Notes under the pieces: generated by a model | Database searches by the model: none | Seen by the model: the letters and a program-made list of their open reading frames with translations, nothing else | Told to the model about the DNA's origin: nothing | Source: Burkholderiales bacterium | Lineage (GTDB): Bacteria > Pseudomonadota > Gammaproteobacteria > Burkholderiales > Burkholderiaceae_C | Length of the DNA stretch: 32,459 nucleotides | Assembly (NCBI GenBank): GCA_028868895.1 | Contig: JAGWTP010000042.1 | Location: 1 to 32,459 of the forward strand | Direction of reading: 5' to 3' | In this document: positions 18,367 through 26,153 of the stretch, piece by piece | How the letters are laid out: every line of letters begins with the position of its first letter | Numbering within the stretch: the first letter of the stretch is position 1 | Made by a program: the position numbers and the translations under genes

Positions 18367-18385
18367 TGGCTCACGCTGTGAGCCA
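18367..18385. promoter_or_regulatory. Operator palindrome 2 (TGGCTCA-N5-TGAGCCA)
   Basis: This second copy has the same arms as the palindrome at 18311-18329 and a different 5-base centre, so only the arms are conserved, as for a protein-binding site. An extra half-site TGGCTC occurs at 18400-18405. The most likely ligand is the WYL regulator. Confidence 0.7.
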
Positions 18386-18408
18386 CCTCGGTGGAACACT
18401 GGCTCCGA

Positions 18409-18431
18409 TCGCGGCAAACGGTTTGCCGCGA
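18409..18431. promoter_or_regulatory. 23-bp perfect palindrome before the HNH-like gene
   Basis: TCGCGGCAAAC-G-GTTTGCCGCGA has 11-base arms around a single base and ends eight bases before the GGAG ribosome-binding site. It differs from the two TGGCTCA sites, so it may bind another protein or fold as an RNA hairpin in the leader. Confidence 0.6.
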
Positions 18432-18448
18432 ACGTTGCGGAGCCTGCC

Positions 18449-19564
18449 ATGACCACGCTGAACCTGATCGATTTCCCGACCGACACCCACCGCGCGGGCG
18501 CCGCCCGCGGCACGCCGACGACGCTCGAGCACATCGGCTTCGAGCTCGGCTGGGACTACGCCCACTACCGCGTCAGCCCGCCGGCGCCGTACGCGCAGGA
18601 GCCGTCGCCGCTGCGCCACGGCCTGCTCGCCGGCCAGGCCGCGTTCGGCTTGCGCACGCTGGTGGCCGGCCGGCACGTGCGCAAGTGGCTGCAGCTGCGC
18701 CTGCACGCCTGGCTGCGCGGGCGCAGCGTCGAGCTGGTGCAGGTCACGCCCAACTACCTGCAGCAGATCGACGCGAGCCACTGCCCGATCACCCGCGCGG
18801 CGCTGTCCAGCGCCACGCTCGAAGGCAGCGACGCGTCGGTCGACCGGGTCCGCAATGACGCCGGCTACGCCGCCGGCAACCTCGCGGTGATGAGCACCAA
18901 GGCCAACCACGCCAAGGCGGCGAACGGCTTTCGCGACGCGCTGCGCTTCGTGCAAGAGATCGAGGCGCAGCACCTGCCGGGCCTGGGCGGGCTGACGGCC
19001 GAGCAGTGGGCGCGCACGGCGGTGCTGTGCAGTTTCGTCGAGCCGCTCGCGCACGACGAAGCCTGTGCGCTGCCGCTGCTGGTGCTGCCGCCGAACCGGC
19101 TGCGCCTGTTCAACCCGGTGCAGGCGCTGCAGGCCTTCGTCAGCCTGCAGCTGCTCAAGCCGGGCTGGAGCCAGCGCGTCAGCCGCTTCGAAGACCTGCT
19201 GCCGGGCAAGACGCTGCGGCGCGACTTCAAGGCGTTCTTCATGGCGCTGTTGCCGCGCGTGATCGAGGCCGGGCACGCCGGCGCACACCGAGCCGCGCCA
19301 CCCCACGAAAGCGCGCGCTGGGCCGTCGAGGACGCCTGGCGCGCGCCGCTGGTGCAGCAGCGCTGGCGTCGCTTTGCCGGCCAGCTCACGCCCGCCCAGT
19401 GCGAGGCATTGCTGGCGCGCGCCGCGGCCCGCAAGCTGGCGACCTCGGTCGTCGTGCCGCTGGCCGACGCCAGCGCCACCGACGGCTGGAACCTGGACAC
19501 GCGCGGCTACGTGCCGCACGCGGGCCAGGGGCGCGCCGCGGCGCAGGCGCAGTTCACCTGGTAG
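18449..19564 (+). CDS. Unrecognised 371-residue protein with an HNH-like core
   Basis: I do not recognise the whole protein. Residues 110-160 look like an HNH nuclease core: C112-P-I-T, then SVDRVRNDAGYAAGN (130-144), then N153-H154-A-K. This matches the pattern SxDRI...GY..GN....N..K seen in HNH families, with Asp132, Asn144 and Asn153/His154 as candidate catalytic residues. A classical second Cys is missing (CPIT rather than CxxC). The N-terminal 110 and C-terminal 210 residues, the latter helical, match nothing I know. No signal peptide or membrane helix is seen, so it is probably cytoplasmic. GGAG lies six bases before the ATG. It is divergent from a WYL regulator across three palindromes, which suggests a repressed, inducible nuclease. 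The function is not established. Confidence 0.8.
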   Translation: MTTLNLIDFPTDTHRAGAARGTPTTLEHIGFELGWDYAHYRVSPPAPYAQEPSPLRHGLLAGQAAFGLRTLVAGRHVRKWLQLRLHAWLRGRSVELVQVTPNYLQQIDASHCPITRAALSSATLEGSDASVDRVRNDAGYAAGNLAVMSTKANHAKAANGFRDALRFVQEIEAQHLPGLGGLTAEQWARTAVLCSFVEPLAHDEACALPLLVLPPNRLRLFNPVQALQAFVSLQLLKPGWSQRVSRFEDLLPGKTLRRDFKAFFMALLPRVIEAGHAGAHRAAPPHESARWAVEDAWRAPLVQQRWRRFAGQLTPAQCEALLARAAARKLATSVVVPLADASATDGWNLDTRGYVPHAGQGRAAAQAQFTW

Positions 19565-19571
19565 CGCCAGG

Positions 19572-19603
19572 GTGCATCGGATGCGGCCCGTGCATCGGAT
19601 GCG
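19572..19603. repeat. Two tandem copies of GTGCATCGGATGCG
   Basis: The 14-base unit occurs at 19572-19585 and 19590-19603, an 18-base period, in the gap between the HNH-like gene and the ParDE-like pair. Each unit contains GCATCGGATGC, itself an inverted repeat (GCATC-G-GATGC). It could be an operator or a terminator for the upstream gene. The role is unknown. Confidence 0.55.
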
Positions 19604-19639
19604 CCAGGCGCAGAGCACGGCATGGGTGCACACGACGTA

Positions 19640-19650
19640 GTACGATGTAC
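19640..19650. promoter_or_regulatory. GTAC-GAT-GTAC palindrome upstream of ParD-like gene
   Basis: A short inverted repeat 24 bases before the antitoxin start overlaps TACGAT, a possible -10 box. It fits autoregulation by the antitoxin. The evidence is weak because the arms are only four bases. Confidence 0.35.
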
Positions 19651-19674
19651 ACATTCAAACACGCTGACCCTGCC

Positions 19675-19917
19675 ATGTCCACCACCATGACCATCCGCCT
19701 TGACGACGCGATCAGGGACCGTCTGGATGTGCTTGCCGAGGCCACCCAACGCAGCAAGTCGTTCCTGGCCGCCGAAGCCATACGCGCTTACGTCGAGAAC
19801 AACGAGTGGCAGATCGGTGAAATCCAGGCTGCGCTGGCGGAAGCCGACGCCGGTGATTTCGCCAACGACAACGAGCTTGCCGCGCTGGCCCAAAAGTGGA
19901 AGACGAATGCGCGTTGA
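19675..19917 (+). CDS. ParD/RHH-type antitoxin
   Basis: This 80-residue antitoxin opens with MSTTMTIRLDDAIRDRLDVLAEATQRSKSFLAAEAIRAYVE, a clear ribbon-helix-helix DNA-binding and dimerisation domain (about 1-45). The acidic C-terminal part (46-80) should wrap the toxin. It is expected to neutralise the ParE/RelE-like toxin and repress their promoter. The ATG at 19675 was chosen because the family starts at this MTIRLDD region. The longer open frame upstream is a shadow of the preceding gene. Its last 11 bases overlap the toxin start. Confidence 0.87.
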   Translation: MSTTMTIRLDDAIRDRLDVLAEATQRSKSFLAAEAIRAYVENNEWQIGEIQAALAEADAGDFANDNELAALAQKWKTNAR

Positions 19918-20191
19918 GTGGTTGCGCAAGGCATTGCGCAACCTCGACGACGAGGCCACGTACATCGCCACCGACGACGCGGCCGCGGCACGCCGGGTCG
20001 TGAAGCGGGTCCTCGACGCCGTGGCGCAACTGGCGGAGCAGCCAGGGCTGGGCCGCCCGGGCCGGGTGCCCGGCACGCGCGAGTTGATCGTCGACAAGAC
20101 GCGTTACATCGTGCCGTATCGCGTGCGCGGCGACACGGTTGAAATCCTCCGCGTGTTTCACACCTCTCGGCGCCTGCCGGCGCGCTGGTAA
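19907..20191 (+). CDS. ParE/RelE-superfamily toxin
   Basis: This 94-residue toxin of the RelE/ParE superfamily has an N-terminal helical hairpin (LRKALRNLDDEATYIATDDAAAARRVVKRVLDAV), the loop GLGRPGRVPGTRELIV and the beta strand RYIVPYRVRGDTVEILRVFHTSRR, which is the family signature. The subgroup closest to ParE/YafQ-like proteins usually targets gyrase or ribosome-bound mRNA, and the choice cannot be made from sequence. ATG 19907 lies inside the antitoxin end (11-base overlap), so the two are translationally coupled. Confidence 0.87.
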   Translation: MRVEWLRKALRNLDDEATYIATDDAAAARRVVKRVLDAVAQLAEQPGLGRPGRVPGTRELIVDKTRYIVPYRVRGDTVEILRVFHTSRRLPARW

Positions 20192-20232
20192 GTCCACCAA
20201 CGCCTACGCCGGCGCCTTGCGTCTTGCATTGC

Positions 20233-20238
20233 TATATT
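20233..20238 (+). promoter_or_regulatory. Candidate -10 box for the NodT operon
   Basis: TATATT is an excellent -10 hexamer in a GC-rich background, about 100 bases before the NodT ATG. The -35 region is not convincing. Confidence 0.4.
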
Positions 20239-20337
20239 GCGAGCCTTGCCCGCCGCCACCCCTCCGGCGCGACCGCCGCGCTGATCTGCGTCGGCGTGCG
20301 CCCCGGCCGGCGCGATCACACCACCCGCGTGAAACGG

Positions 20338-21783
20338 ATGCGCTTCGACTTCGAACCCAGGCTTGTGCTGCTGCGCGCCTTTGCCACCGGGCTCGCCGTC
20401 GGCGTGCTCGGCGCCTGCAGCAGCGGCCCGCCCACGTTGCCGAACGTCGCCACCGAAACCCCCCCGCAATGGCAGGCGCCGCTGCCGCACGGCGGCCGCC
20501 TCGCCGCGCTCGACACCTGGTGGCAGCAGTTCGACGACCCGGTGCTGGTGCGCCTGATCGACGCGGCGCAGGCGGTCAGCCCGAGCCTGGCCGCGGCGGC
20601 GTCGCGCATCGAGCAGGCGCGGGCGGCGCGCGTGGCCGCCGGCGCCGCACTGCAACCCACGCTCGACGCCAACGCCAGCGCCAGCCGCGGCCGGCAGGCG
20701 TTCATCACCGGGCTGGGCAACACCGCCAGCGTGGGCGTGCAGTCGGCCTGGGAGCTCGACCTGTTCGGCGGCCTGGGCGACGCGCGCGACGCGGCGCAGG
20801 CCCGCCTCGAGGGCGCACAGGCGGCCTGGCACGACGCGCGCGTCGCGGTCGCGGCCGAGGTCGCGACCGACTACACCGGCCTGCGTGCCTGCGAGGCGCA
20901 GGTCGAGCAGGCCGGCGCCGACCGTGCCTCGCGCCGCGAAACCGCGCGCCTGACCGAGCTGAACCTGAAGGCCGGCTTCGAGGCGCCCGCCAACGCGGCG
21001 CTGGCGCGGGCCAGCGCGGCACAGAGCAACAACGCGCTGACGCAGCGCCGCGCCCAGTGCGACGTGCTGGTCAAGGGGCTGGTCGCGCTCACCGGCCTGG
21101 CCGAACCGGCGTTGCGCCAGCAACTCGCGCCGGGCCGCGCGCAGCTGCCGCGCCCGGCGCAGATCGAGGTCGCCAGCGTGCCGGCGCAGGTGCTGGCGCA
21201 GCGCCCCGACCTGCGCAGCGCCGAGCGCGAGCTGGTCGCTGCCGCGGCCGAGGTCTCGCAGGCGCAGGCGCAGCGCTACCCGCGCATCACGCTGGCCGGC
21301 AACATCGGCGCGGCGCGGTTCGAGTCGAGCTTGGGCAACCTGAGCGGCACGCTCTGGTCGATCGGCCCGGTGACGGTGGCGCTGCCGCTGTTCGACGGCG
21401 GCGCGCGCCGCGCCAACGTGGTGGCGGCCCAGGCCCGCTACGAGGCCGCCGCCGCGGACTACCGCGGCAAGCTGCGCACGGCGGTGCGCGAGGTCGAAGA
21501 AGCGCTGATCGCGTTGCAGAGCACCGCCGAACGCAGCAGCGACGCCCAGGTCGCGAGCGACGGCTTCGAGAGTTCGTTTCGCGCCACGCAGGCGCGCTTC
21601 AAGGGCGGCCTGGCGAGCCTGTTCGAACTCGAAGACGCGCGCCGCTCGGCGCTGCAGGCGCAGGTCGCGCTGATCGACCTGCAGCGCGAGCGCGACAGCG
21701 CGTGGATCTCGCTGTACCGCGCGCTCGGCGGCGGCTGGTCGGCCACCGAAGCGCCGGCGGCCGCGCCGGCACCCCGTTCATGA
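20338..21783 (+). CDS. NodT-family outer-membrane efflux lipoprotein
   Basis: This 481-residue outer-membrane channel belongs to a tripartite RND system. The signal peptide ends VLGACSSG, a good lipobox with Cys as lipid anchor. The early motif LDTWWQQFDDPVLVRLIDAA is diagnostic of NodT/OprM-type proteins. Later VPAQVLAQRPDLRSAERELVAA and the repeated helical hairpins to about residue 465 complete the channel fold. ATG 20338 was chosen to place the signal peptide at the N-terminus. An upstream GTG at 20329 is the main alternative. It is first in a three-gene operon with the adaptor (25 bases later) and HAE1 pump. This is a second, distinct efflux system from the one at 7.5-13.2 kb. Confidence 0.9.
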   Translation: MRFDFEPRLVLLRAFATGLAVGVLGACSSGPPTLPNVATETPPQWQAPLPHGGRLAALDTWWQQFDDPVLVRLIDAAQAVSPSLAAAASRIEQARAARVAAGAALQPTLDANASASRGRQAFITGLGNTASVGVQSAWELDLFGGLGDARDAAQARLEGAQAAWHDARVAVAAEVATDYTGLRACEAQVEQAGADRASRRETARLTELNLKAGFEAPANAALARASAAQSNNALTQRRAQCDVLVKGLVALTGLAEPALRQQLAPGRAQLPRPAQIEVASVPAQVLAQRPDLRSAERELVAAAAEVSQAQAQRYPRITLAGNIGAARFESSLGNLSGTLWSIGPVTVALPLFDGGARRANVVAAQARYEAAAADYRGKLRTAVREVEEALIALQSTAERSSDAQVASDGFESSFRATQARFKGGLASLFELEDARRSALQAQVALIDLQRERDSAWISLYRALGGGWSATEAPAAAPAPRS

Positions 21784-21808
21784 CACCCCCTCAGGCACCG
21801 GCATCCCG

Positions 21809-22936
21809 ATGAACCGCAGACCCGAACTCCGATGGATCGTCACCGCGGCCACCGTCCTGGCGGTGGCCGCCCTGCTTGCGCTCGGCGTGCGCGCTGCCGA
21901 CGACAAGCCGGCCGCGCCGGCCGCGGTCAAGGCCGCGCTCACCGTCACGGTGGTGCAGGCGCAGCGCGCCACGCTGCCGCTGCGCATCGGCGCCAACGGC
22001 AGCATCGCGGCGTGGCAGGAGGCCAGTGTGGGCACCGAGACCAACGGCCTGCGGCTGGCCTCGGTGGCGGTCAACGTCGGCGACGTGGTGCGGCGCGGCC
22101 AGGTGCTCGCCACCTTCGCGCCCGACACCGTGCAGGCCGACCTGGCGCAAAGCCGCGCCGCGGTGGCCGAGGCCGAAGCGACGCTGGCCGACGCGTCGGC
22201 CAACGCGCAGCGCGCCCGCGGCCTGCAGGCCAGCGGCGCACTGAGCGATGCCGCCATTAACCAGTACCTGACGTCCGAGCGCACCGCGCGGGCCCGGCTC
22301 GACGCGCAGCGCGCCGTGGCGCAGGTGCAGGCGCTGCGCCTGCAGCAGACGCAGGTGCGCGCGCCCGACGCCGGCGTGATCTCGGCGCGCAGCGCCACCG
22401 TCGGCGCGGTGCTGCCGGCCGGGCAGGAGCTGTTTCGCATGATCCGCAAGGGCCGGCTCGAATGGCGCGCCGAGGTTCCGGCCGACGAACTGGCGCTGCT
22501 CAAGCCCGGCGTGGGGGCGCTCGTCACCGTCGCGGGCACCACCGCGACGCTCGAAGGCACGGTCCGGATGGTCGCTCCCACCGTCGACCTGCAGACCCGC
22601 AACGGCCTGGTCTACGTCGACCTGCCGGCACCCGGCGCGGCGCGCGCCGGCATGTACGCGCACGGCGAGTTCGAGCTCGGCGCGAGCAGCGCGCTGACGC
22701 TGCCGCAAAGCGCGGTCGTGCTGCGCGACGGATTCAGCTACGTGATGCGGGTGGGCGCCGACTCGCGGCTGACGCGGCTCAAGGTCGGTACCGGCCGGCG
22801 CGTCGGCGAGCGCATCGAGATCACCTCGGGCCTGGACCCGGCGGCGCGCGTGGTCGAGTCCGGCGGCGGCTTCCTCGGCGACGGCGACACGGTGCGCGTG
22901 GTCGCGGCCGCGCCGGGCGCTTCGGCGCCGAACTGA
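21809..22936 (+). CDS. RND periplasmic adaptor protein
   Basis: This 375-residue adaptor has a signal/anchor helix (about 8-29, [22 protein letters not shown]), a barrel-lipoyl stretch with VGTETNGLRLASVAVNVGDVVRRGQVLATF (about 72-102), a short coiled-coil hairpin (about 115-175), and RAPDAGVISARSATVGAVL on return. A beta-barrel region follows, including PAGQELFRMIRKGRLEWRAEVP. This is the HlyD/AcrA-type pattern. It would join the NodT channel to the RND pump. The short hairpin is normal for pumps whose outer-membrane partner makes up the length. It is 25 bases after NodT and 10 bases before the pump gene. Confidence 0.9.
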   Translation: MNRRPELRWIVTAATVLAVAALLALGVRAADDKPAAPAAVKAALTVTVVQAQRATLPLRIGANGSIAAWQEASVGTETNGLRLASVAVNVGDVVRRGQVLATFAPDTVQADLAQSRAAVAEAEATLADASANAQRARGLQASGALSDAAINQYLTSERTARARLDAQRAVAQVQALRLQQTQVRAPDAGVISARSATVGAVLPAGQELFRMIRKGRLEWRAEVPADELALLKPGVGALVTVAGTTATLEGTVRMVAPTVDLQTRNGLVYVDLPAPGAARAGMYAHGEFELGASSALTLPQSAVVLRDGFSYVMRVGADSRLTRLKVGTGRRVGERIEITSGLDPAARVVESGGGFLGDGDTVRVVAAAPGASAPN

Positions 22937-22946
22937 GCGCGCCGGC

Positions 22947-25900
22947 ATGAACGTTTCCGCCTGGTCGATCCGCAACCCGATCCCGGGGGTGCTGCTGTTC
23001 ATCCTGCTCACGCTGGTCGGGCTGATGGCGTTTCGGGCGATGAAGATCCAGAACTTCCCCGACATCGACCTGCCCACCGTCAACGTCACGGCGGTGCTGC
23101 CGGGGGCGTCGCCGGCGCAGCTCGAAACCGAGGTCGCGCGCAAGCTCGAGAACTCGATCGCGACGCTGCAGGGCGTCAAGCACATCTACACCACGGTGCA
23201 GGACGGCAGCGTGATCGTCACGACCGAGTTCCGGCTCGAAAAGCCCACCCAGGAGGCGGTCGACGACGTGCGTGCCGCGGTCTCGCGGGTGCGCTCCGAG
23301 CTGCCCGGCGACCTGCGCGACCCGGTGGTCACGAAGATGGAACTGTCGGGCGCGCCGATCCTGACCTACGCGATCTCGTCCGCCCGCATGGACGACGAGG
23401 CGCTGAGCTGGTTCGTCGACAACACCGTCGTCAAGTCCTTGCTCGCGGTGCCCGGAGTCGGCGCGGTGTCGCGCGTGGGCGGCGTGACGCGCCAGGTGCA
23501 TGTGGCGCTCGACCCGGTGCGGCTGCAGGCGCTCAACGCCAGCGCCGCCGACATCTCGCGCCGGCTGCACGAGATCGAGCAGGAGGCCTCGGGCGGGCGC
23601 ACCGACGTCGGCGGCGCCGAGCAGTCGGTGCGCACCATCGCCACCGTGCAGTCGGCCGCGCAGCTCGCGCGGCTGCAGATCTCGCTCAGCGACGGCCGGC
23701 ACCTGCGCCTGGACCAGGTCGCCAGCGTCACCGACACCGTCGCCGAGCAGCGTTCGGCGGCGCTGCTCGACGGCAAGCCCGTGGTCGGCTTCGAGATCAC
23801 GCGCACCCGCGGCGCCGGTGAAACCGAAGTGGCGGCAGGTGTGCGCAGGCAGCTCGCGGTGCTCACCGCCGCGCACCCCGAGATCAAGGTCACCGAGGCG
23901 TTCAACTTCATCGATCCGGTGCAGGAGAACTACGACGGCTCGATGACGCTGCTGTACGAAGGCGCCGCGCTCGCGGTGCTGGTGGTGTTCCTGTTCCTGC
24001 GCGACTGGCGCGCCACGCTGGTGGCGGCCACCGCGCTGCCGCTGTCGATCATCCCGGCGTTCGCGGCGATGTACCTGTTCGGCTTCACGCTCAATGCCGT
24101 GACGCTGCTGGCGCTGTCGCTGGTGGTGGGGATCCTGGTCGACGACGCGATCGTCGAGATCGAGAACATCATGCGCCACCTGCGCATGGGCAAGAAGCCG
24201 TTCCAGGCCGCGATGGAGGCGGCCGACGAGATCGGCCTGGCGGTGATCGCGACCACGTTCACGCTGATCGCGGTGTTCCTGCCGACCGCGTTCATGAGCG
24301 GCGTGCCGGGGAAGTTCTTCGTGCAGTTCGGCTGGACCGCGGCGATCGCGGTGTTCTTCTCGCTGGTGGTCGCGCGCATGCTCACGCCGATGATGTCGGC
24401 CTACATCCTGAAGGTGCCCCGCAAGGCGCACGCGGAAGGCCGCTGGCTGGCGATCTACATGCGCTGGGTGGCCGGCGCGCTGAAGCACCGCGTGATCACG
24501 ACGATCGCCGCCACCGTGTTCCTGGTCGGCTCGCTGATGCTGGTGCCGCTGCTGCCCACCGGCTTCATCCCGCCCGACGACCTGTCGCAGACGCAGGTCG
24601 CGCTCGCGCTGCCGCCCGGCGCCACCTTCGCGCAGACCTACGCCGCCGCCGAGGCGGCGCGCCGCATCGTCGAGCGCAACGCCGACGTGAAGCTGGTCTA
24701 CACCGCCATCGGCGGCGGCGCCACCGGCGCCGACCCGTTCGCCGTCAGCGGCGCGGCCGAGGTGCGCAAGGCCACGCTGACGATCAACCTGACGCCGCGC
24801 GCGCAGCGCCACGGCGTGACCAAGCAGCAGGTCGAGACGCAGCTGCGCGACGCGCTGGCGGCGCTGCCGGGCGCGCGCGTCAAGGTCGGCTTCGGCGGCT
24901 CGAGCGAGAAGTACGTGCTGGTGCTGGCCGGTGAAGACGGCGACGTGCTCGCCGCCCATGCCCGCACCGTCGAGCGCGAATTGCGCACGATCCCCGGCAT
25001 CGGCGGCGTCGTCTCGACCGCCAGCCTGGTGCGCCCGGAGCTGATCGTGCGGCCCGATGTCGCGCGCGCCGCCGAGCTGGGCGTCACGTCGAGCGCGATC
25101 GCCGACACGCTGCGCGTGGCCACCGCCGGCGACTACGACCAGGCGCTGGCCAAGCTCAACCTGAGCGAGCGCCAGGTGCCGATCGTCGTCAAGCTCGCCG
25201 CCGACGCGCGCACCGACCTCGGGCTGCTCTCGCGCCTGGCCGTGCCCGGCGCGCACGGCCCGGTGATGCTGGGCAACGTGGCCACGCTGACGATGGGCAG
25301 CGGCCCGGCGCAGATCAACCGCTACGACCGCCAGCGCAACATCAACTTCGAGATCGAGCTGAACCAGCAACCGCTCGGCCTGGTCGAGAAGGAAGCGCTC
25401 GCGTTGCCGAGCCTGGCGCACCTGCCGCCGGGCGTGTCGGTGACCGCGGTGGGCGACGCCGAGGCGATGGGCGAGCTGTTCACGAGCTTCGCGCTGGCAA
25501 TGGCCACCGGGGTCCTCTGCATCTACATCGTGCTGGTGCTGCTGTTCCACAACTTCGTGCAGCCGGTGAGCATCCTGGGGGCGCTGCTGCTGGCCGTGCC
25601 CGGCGCGTTCCTGGCGCTGTTCCTGACCCACACGGCGATCTCGATGCCGTCGATGATCGGCCTGATCATGCTGATGGGCGTGGCCACCAAGAACTCGATC
25701 CTGCTGATCGAGTACGCGATCATGGCGCGGCGCGATCGCGGCATGACCCGCACCGAAGCGCTGCTCGACGCCTGCCACAAGCGCGCCCGCCCGATCGTGA
25801 TGACGACGCTGGCGATGGGCGCGGGCATGATGCCGATCGCGCTCGGCCTGGGCGTCGACCCGAGCTTCCGTGCACCGATGGCGATCGTCGTGATCGGCGG

Positions 25901-26030
25901 GCTGATCACCTCGACCTTCATCAGCCTGCTGGTGATCCCGGTGATCTTCAGCATCGTCGACGATGTGGCGCAGGCGGTGCGCCGCTGGCTGCACCGCACG
26001 CCCGCGCCGCAAGGCACTGCGCCGGCGTGA
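22947..26030 (+). CDS. RND efflux permease, HAE1 (AcrB/MdtB-like) class
   Basis: This 1027-residue proton-driven exporter is probably for hydrophobic or amphipathic compounds. It starts MNVSAWSIRNPIPGVLLFILLTLVGLMAF, then FPDIDLPTVNVTAVLPGASPAQLE, typical of AcrB/MdtBC-type pumps. TM4 reads VVGILVDDAIVEIENIMRHL with Asp399 and Asp400 as the likely proton relay. Late motifs include LLMGVATKNSILLIEYA and IVMTTLAMGAGMMPIALGLG. The substrate is unknown. No regulator is next to this operon, unlike the first pump. Confidence 0.92.
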   Translation: MNVSAWSIRNPIPGVLLFILLTLVGLMAFRAMKIQNFPDIDLPTVNVTAVLPGASPAQLETEVARKLENSIATLQGVKHIYTTVQDGSVIVTTEFRLEKPTQEAVDDVRAAVSRVRSELPGDLRDPVVTKMELSGAPILTYAISSARMDDEALSWFVDNTVVKSLLAVPGVGAVSRVGGVTRQVHVALDPVRLQALNASAADISRRLHEIEQEASGGRTDVGGAEQSVRTIATVQSAAQLARLQISLSDGRHLRLDQVASVTDTVAEQRSAALLDGKPVVGFEITRTRGAGETEVAAGVRRQLAVLTAAHPEIKVTEAFNFIDPVQENYDGSMTLLYEGAALAVLVVFLFLRDWRATLVAATALPLSIIPAFAAMYLFGFTLNAVTLLALSLVVGILVDDAIVEIENIMRHLRMGKKPFQAAMEAADEIGLAVIATTFTLIAVFLPTAFMSGVPGKFFVQFGWTAAIAVFFSLVVARMLTPMMSAYILKVPRKAHAEGRWLAIYMRWVAGALKHRVITTIAATVFLVGSLMLVPLLPTGFIPPDDLSQTQVALALPPGATFAQTYAAAEAARRIVERNADVKLVYTAIGGGATGADPFAVSGAAEVRKATLTINLTPRAQRHGVTKQQVETQLRDALAALPGARVKVGFGGSSEKYVLVLAGEDGDVLAAHARTVERELRTIPGIGGVVSTASLVRPELIVRPDVARAAELGVTSSAIADTLRVATAGDYDQALAKLNLSERQVPIVVKLAADARTDLGLLSRLAVPGAHGPVMLGNVATLTMGSGPAQINRYDRQRNINFEIELNQQPLGLVEKEALALPSLAHLPPGVSVTAVGDAEAMGELFTSFALAMATGVLCIYIVLVLLFHNFVQPVSILGALLLAVPGAFLALFLTHTAISMPSMIGLIMLMGVATKNSILLIEYAIMARRDRGMTRTEALLDACHKRARPIVMTTLAMGAGMMPIALGLGVDPSFRAPMAIVVIGGLITSTFISLLVIPVIFSIVDDVAQAVRRWLHRTPAPQGTAPA

Positions 26031-26096
26031 GCGGGTCGATCTGACGGGCGTCGAACCGGCGTTCGGGGCGTTGTCCGGCGATGGCGCACCACCTTG

Positions 26097-26112
26097 CACG
26101 GAGCACTCCGTG
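26097..26112. promoter_or_regulatory. CACGGAG-CA-CTCCGTG palindrome
   Basis: This 7-2-7 inverted repeat lies 67 bases after the RND stop, before the pseudogene. It could be an operator of the lost gene or a weak terminator hairpin. No T-run follows. Confidence 0.35.
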
Positions 26113-26153
26113 AAGGAACCCGTCGGCGCCCCTTCCGCGCTCGTGCACGCCGC

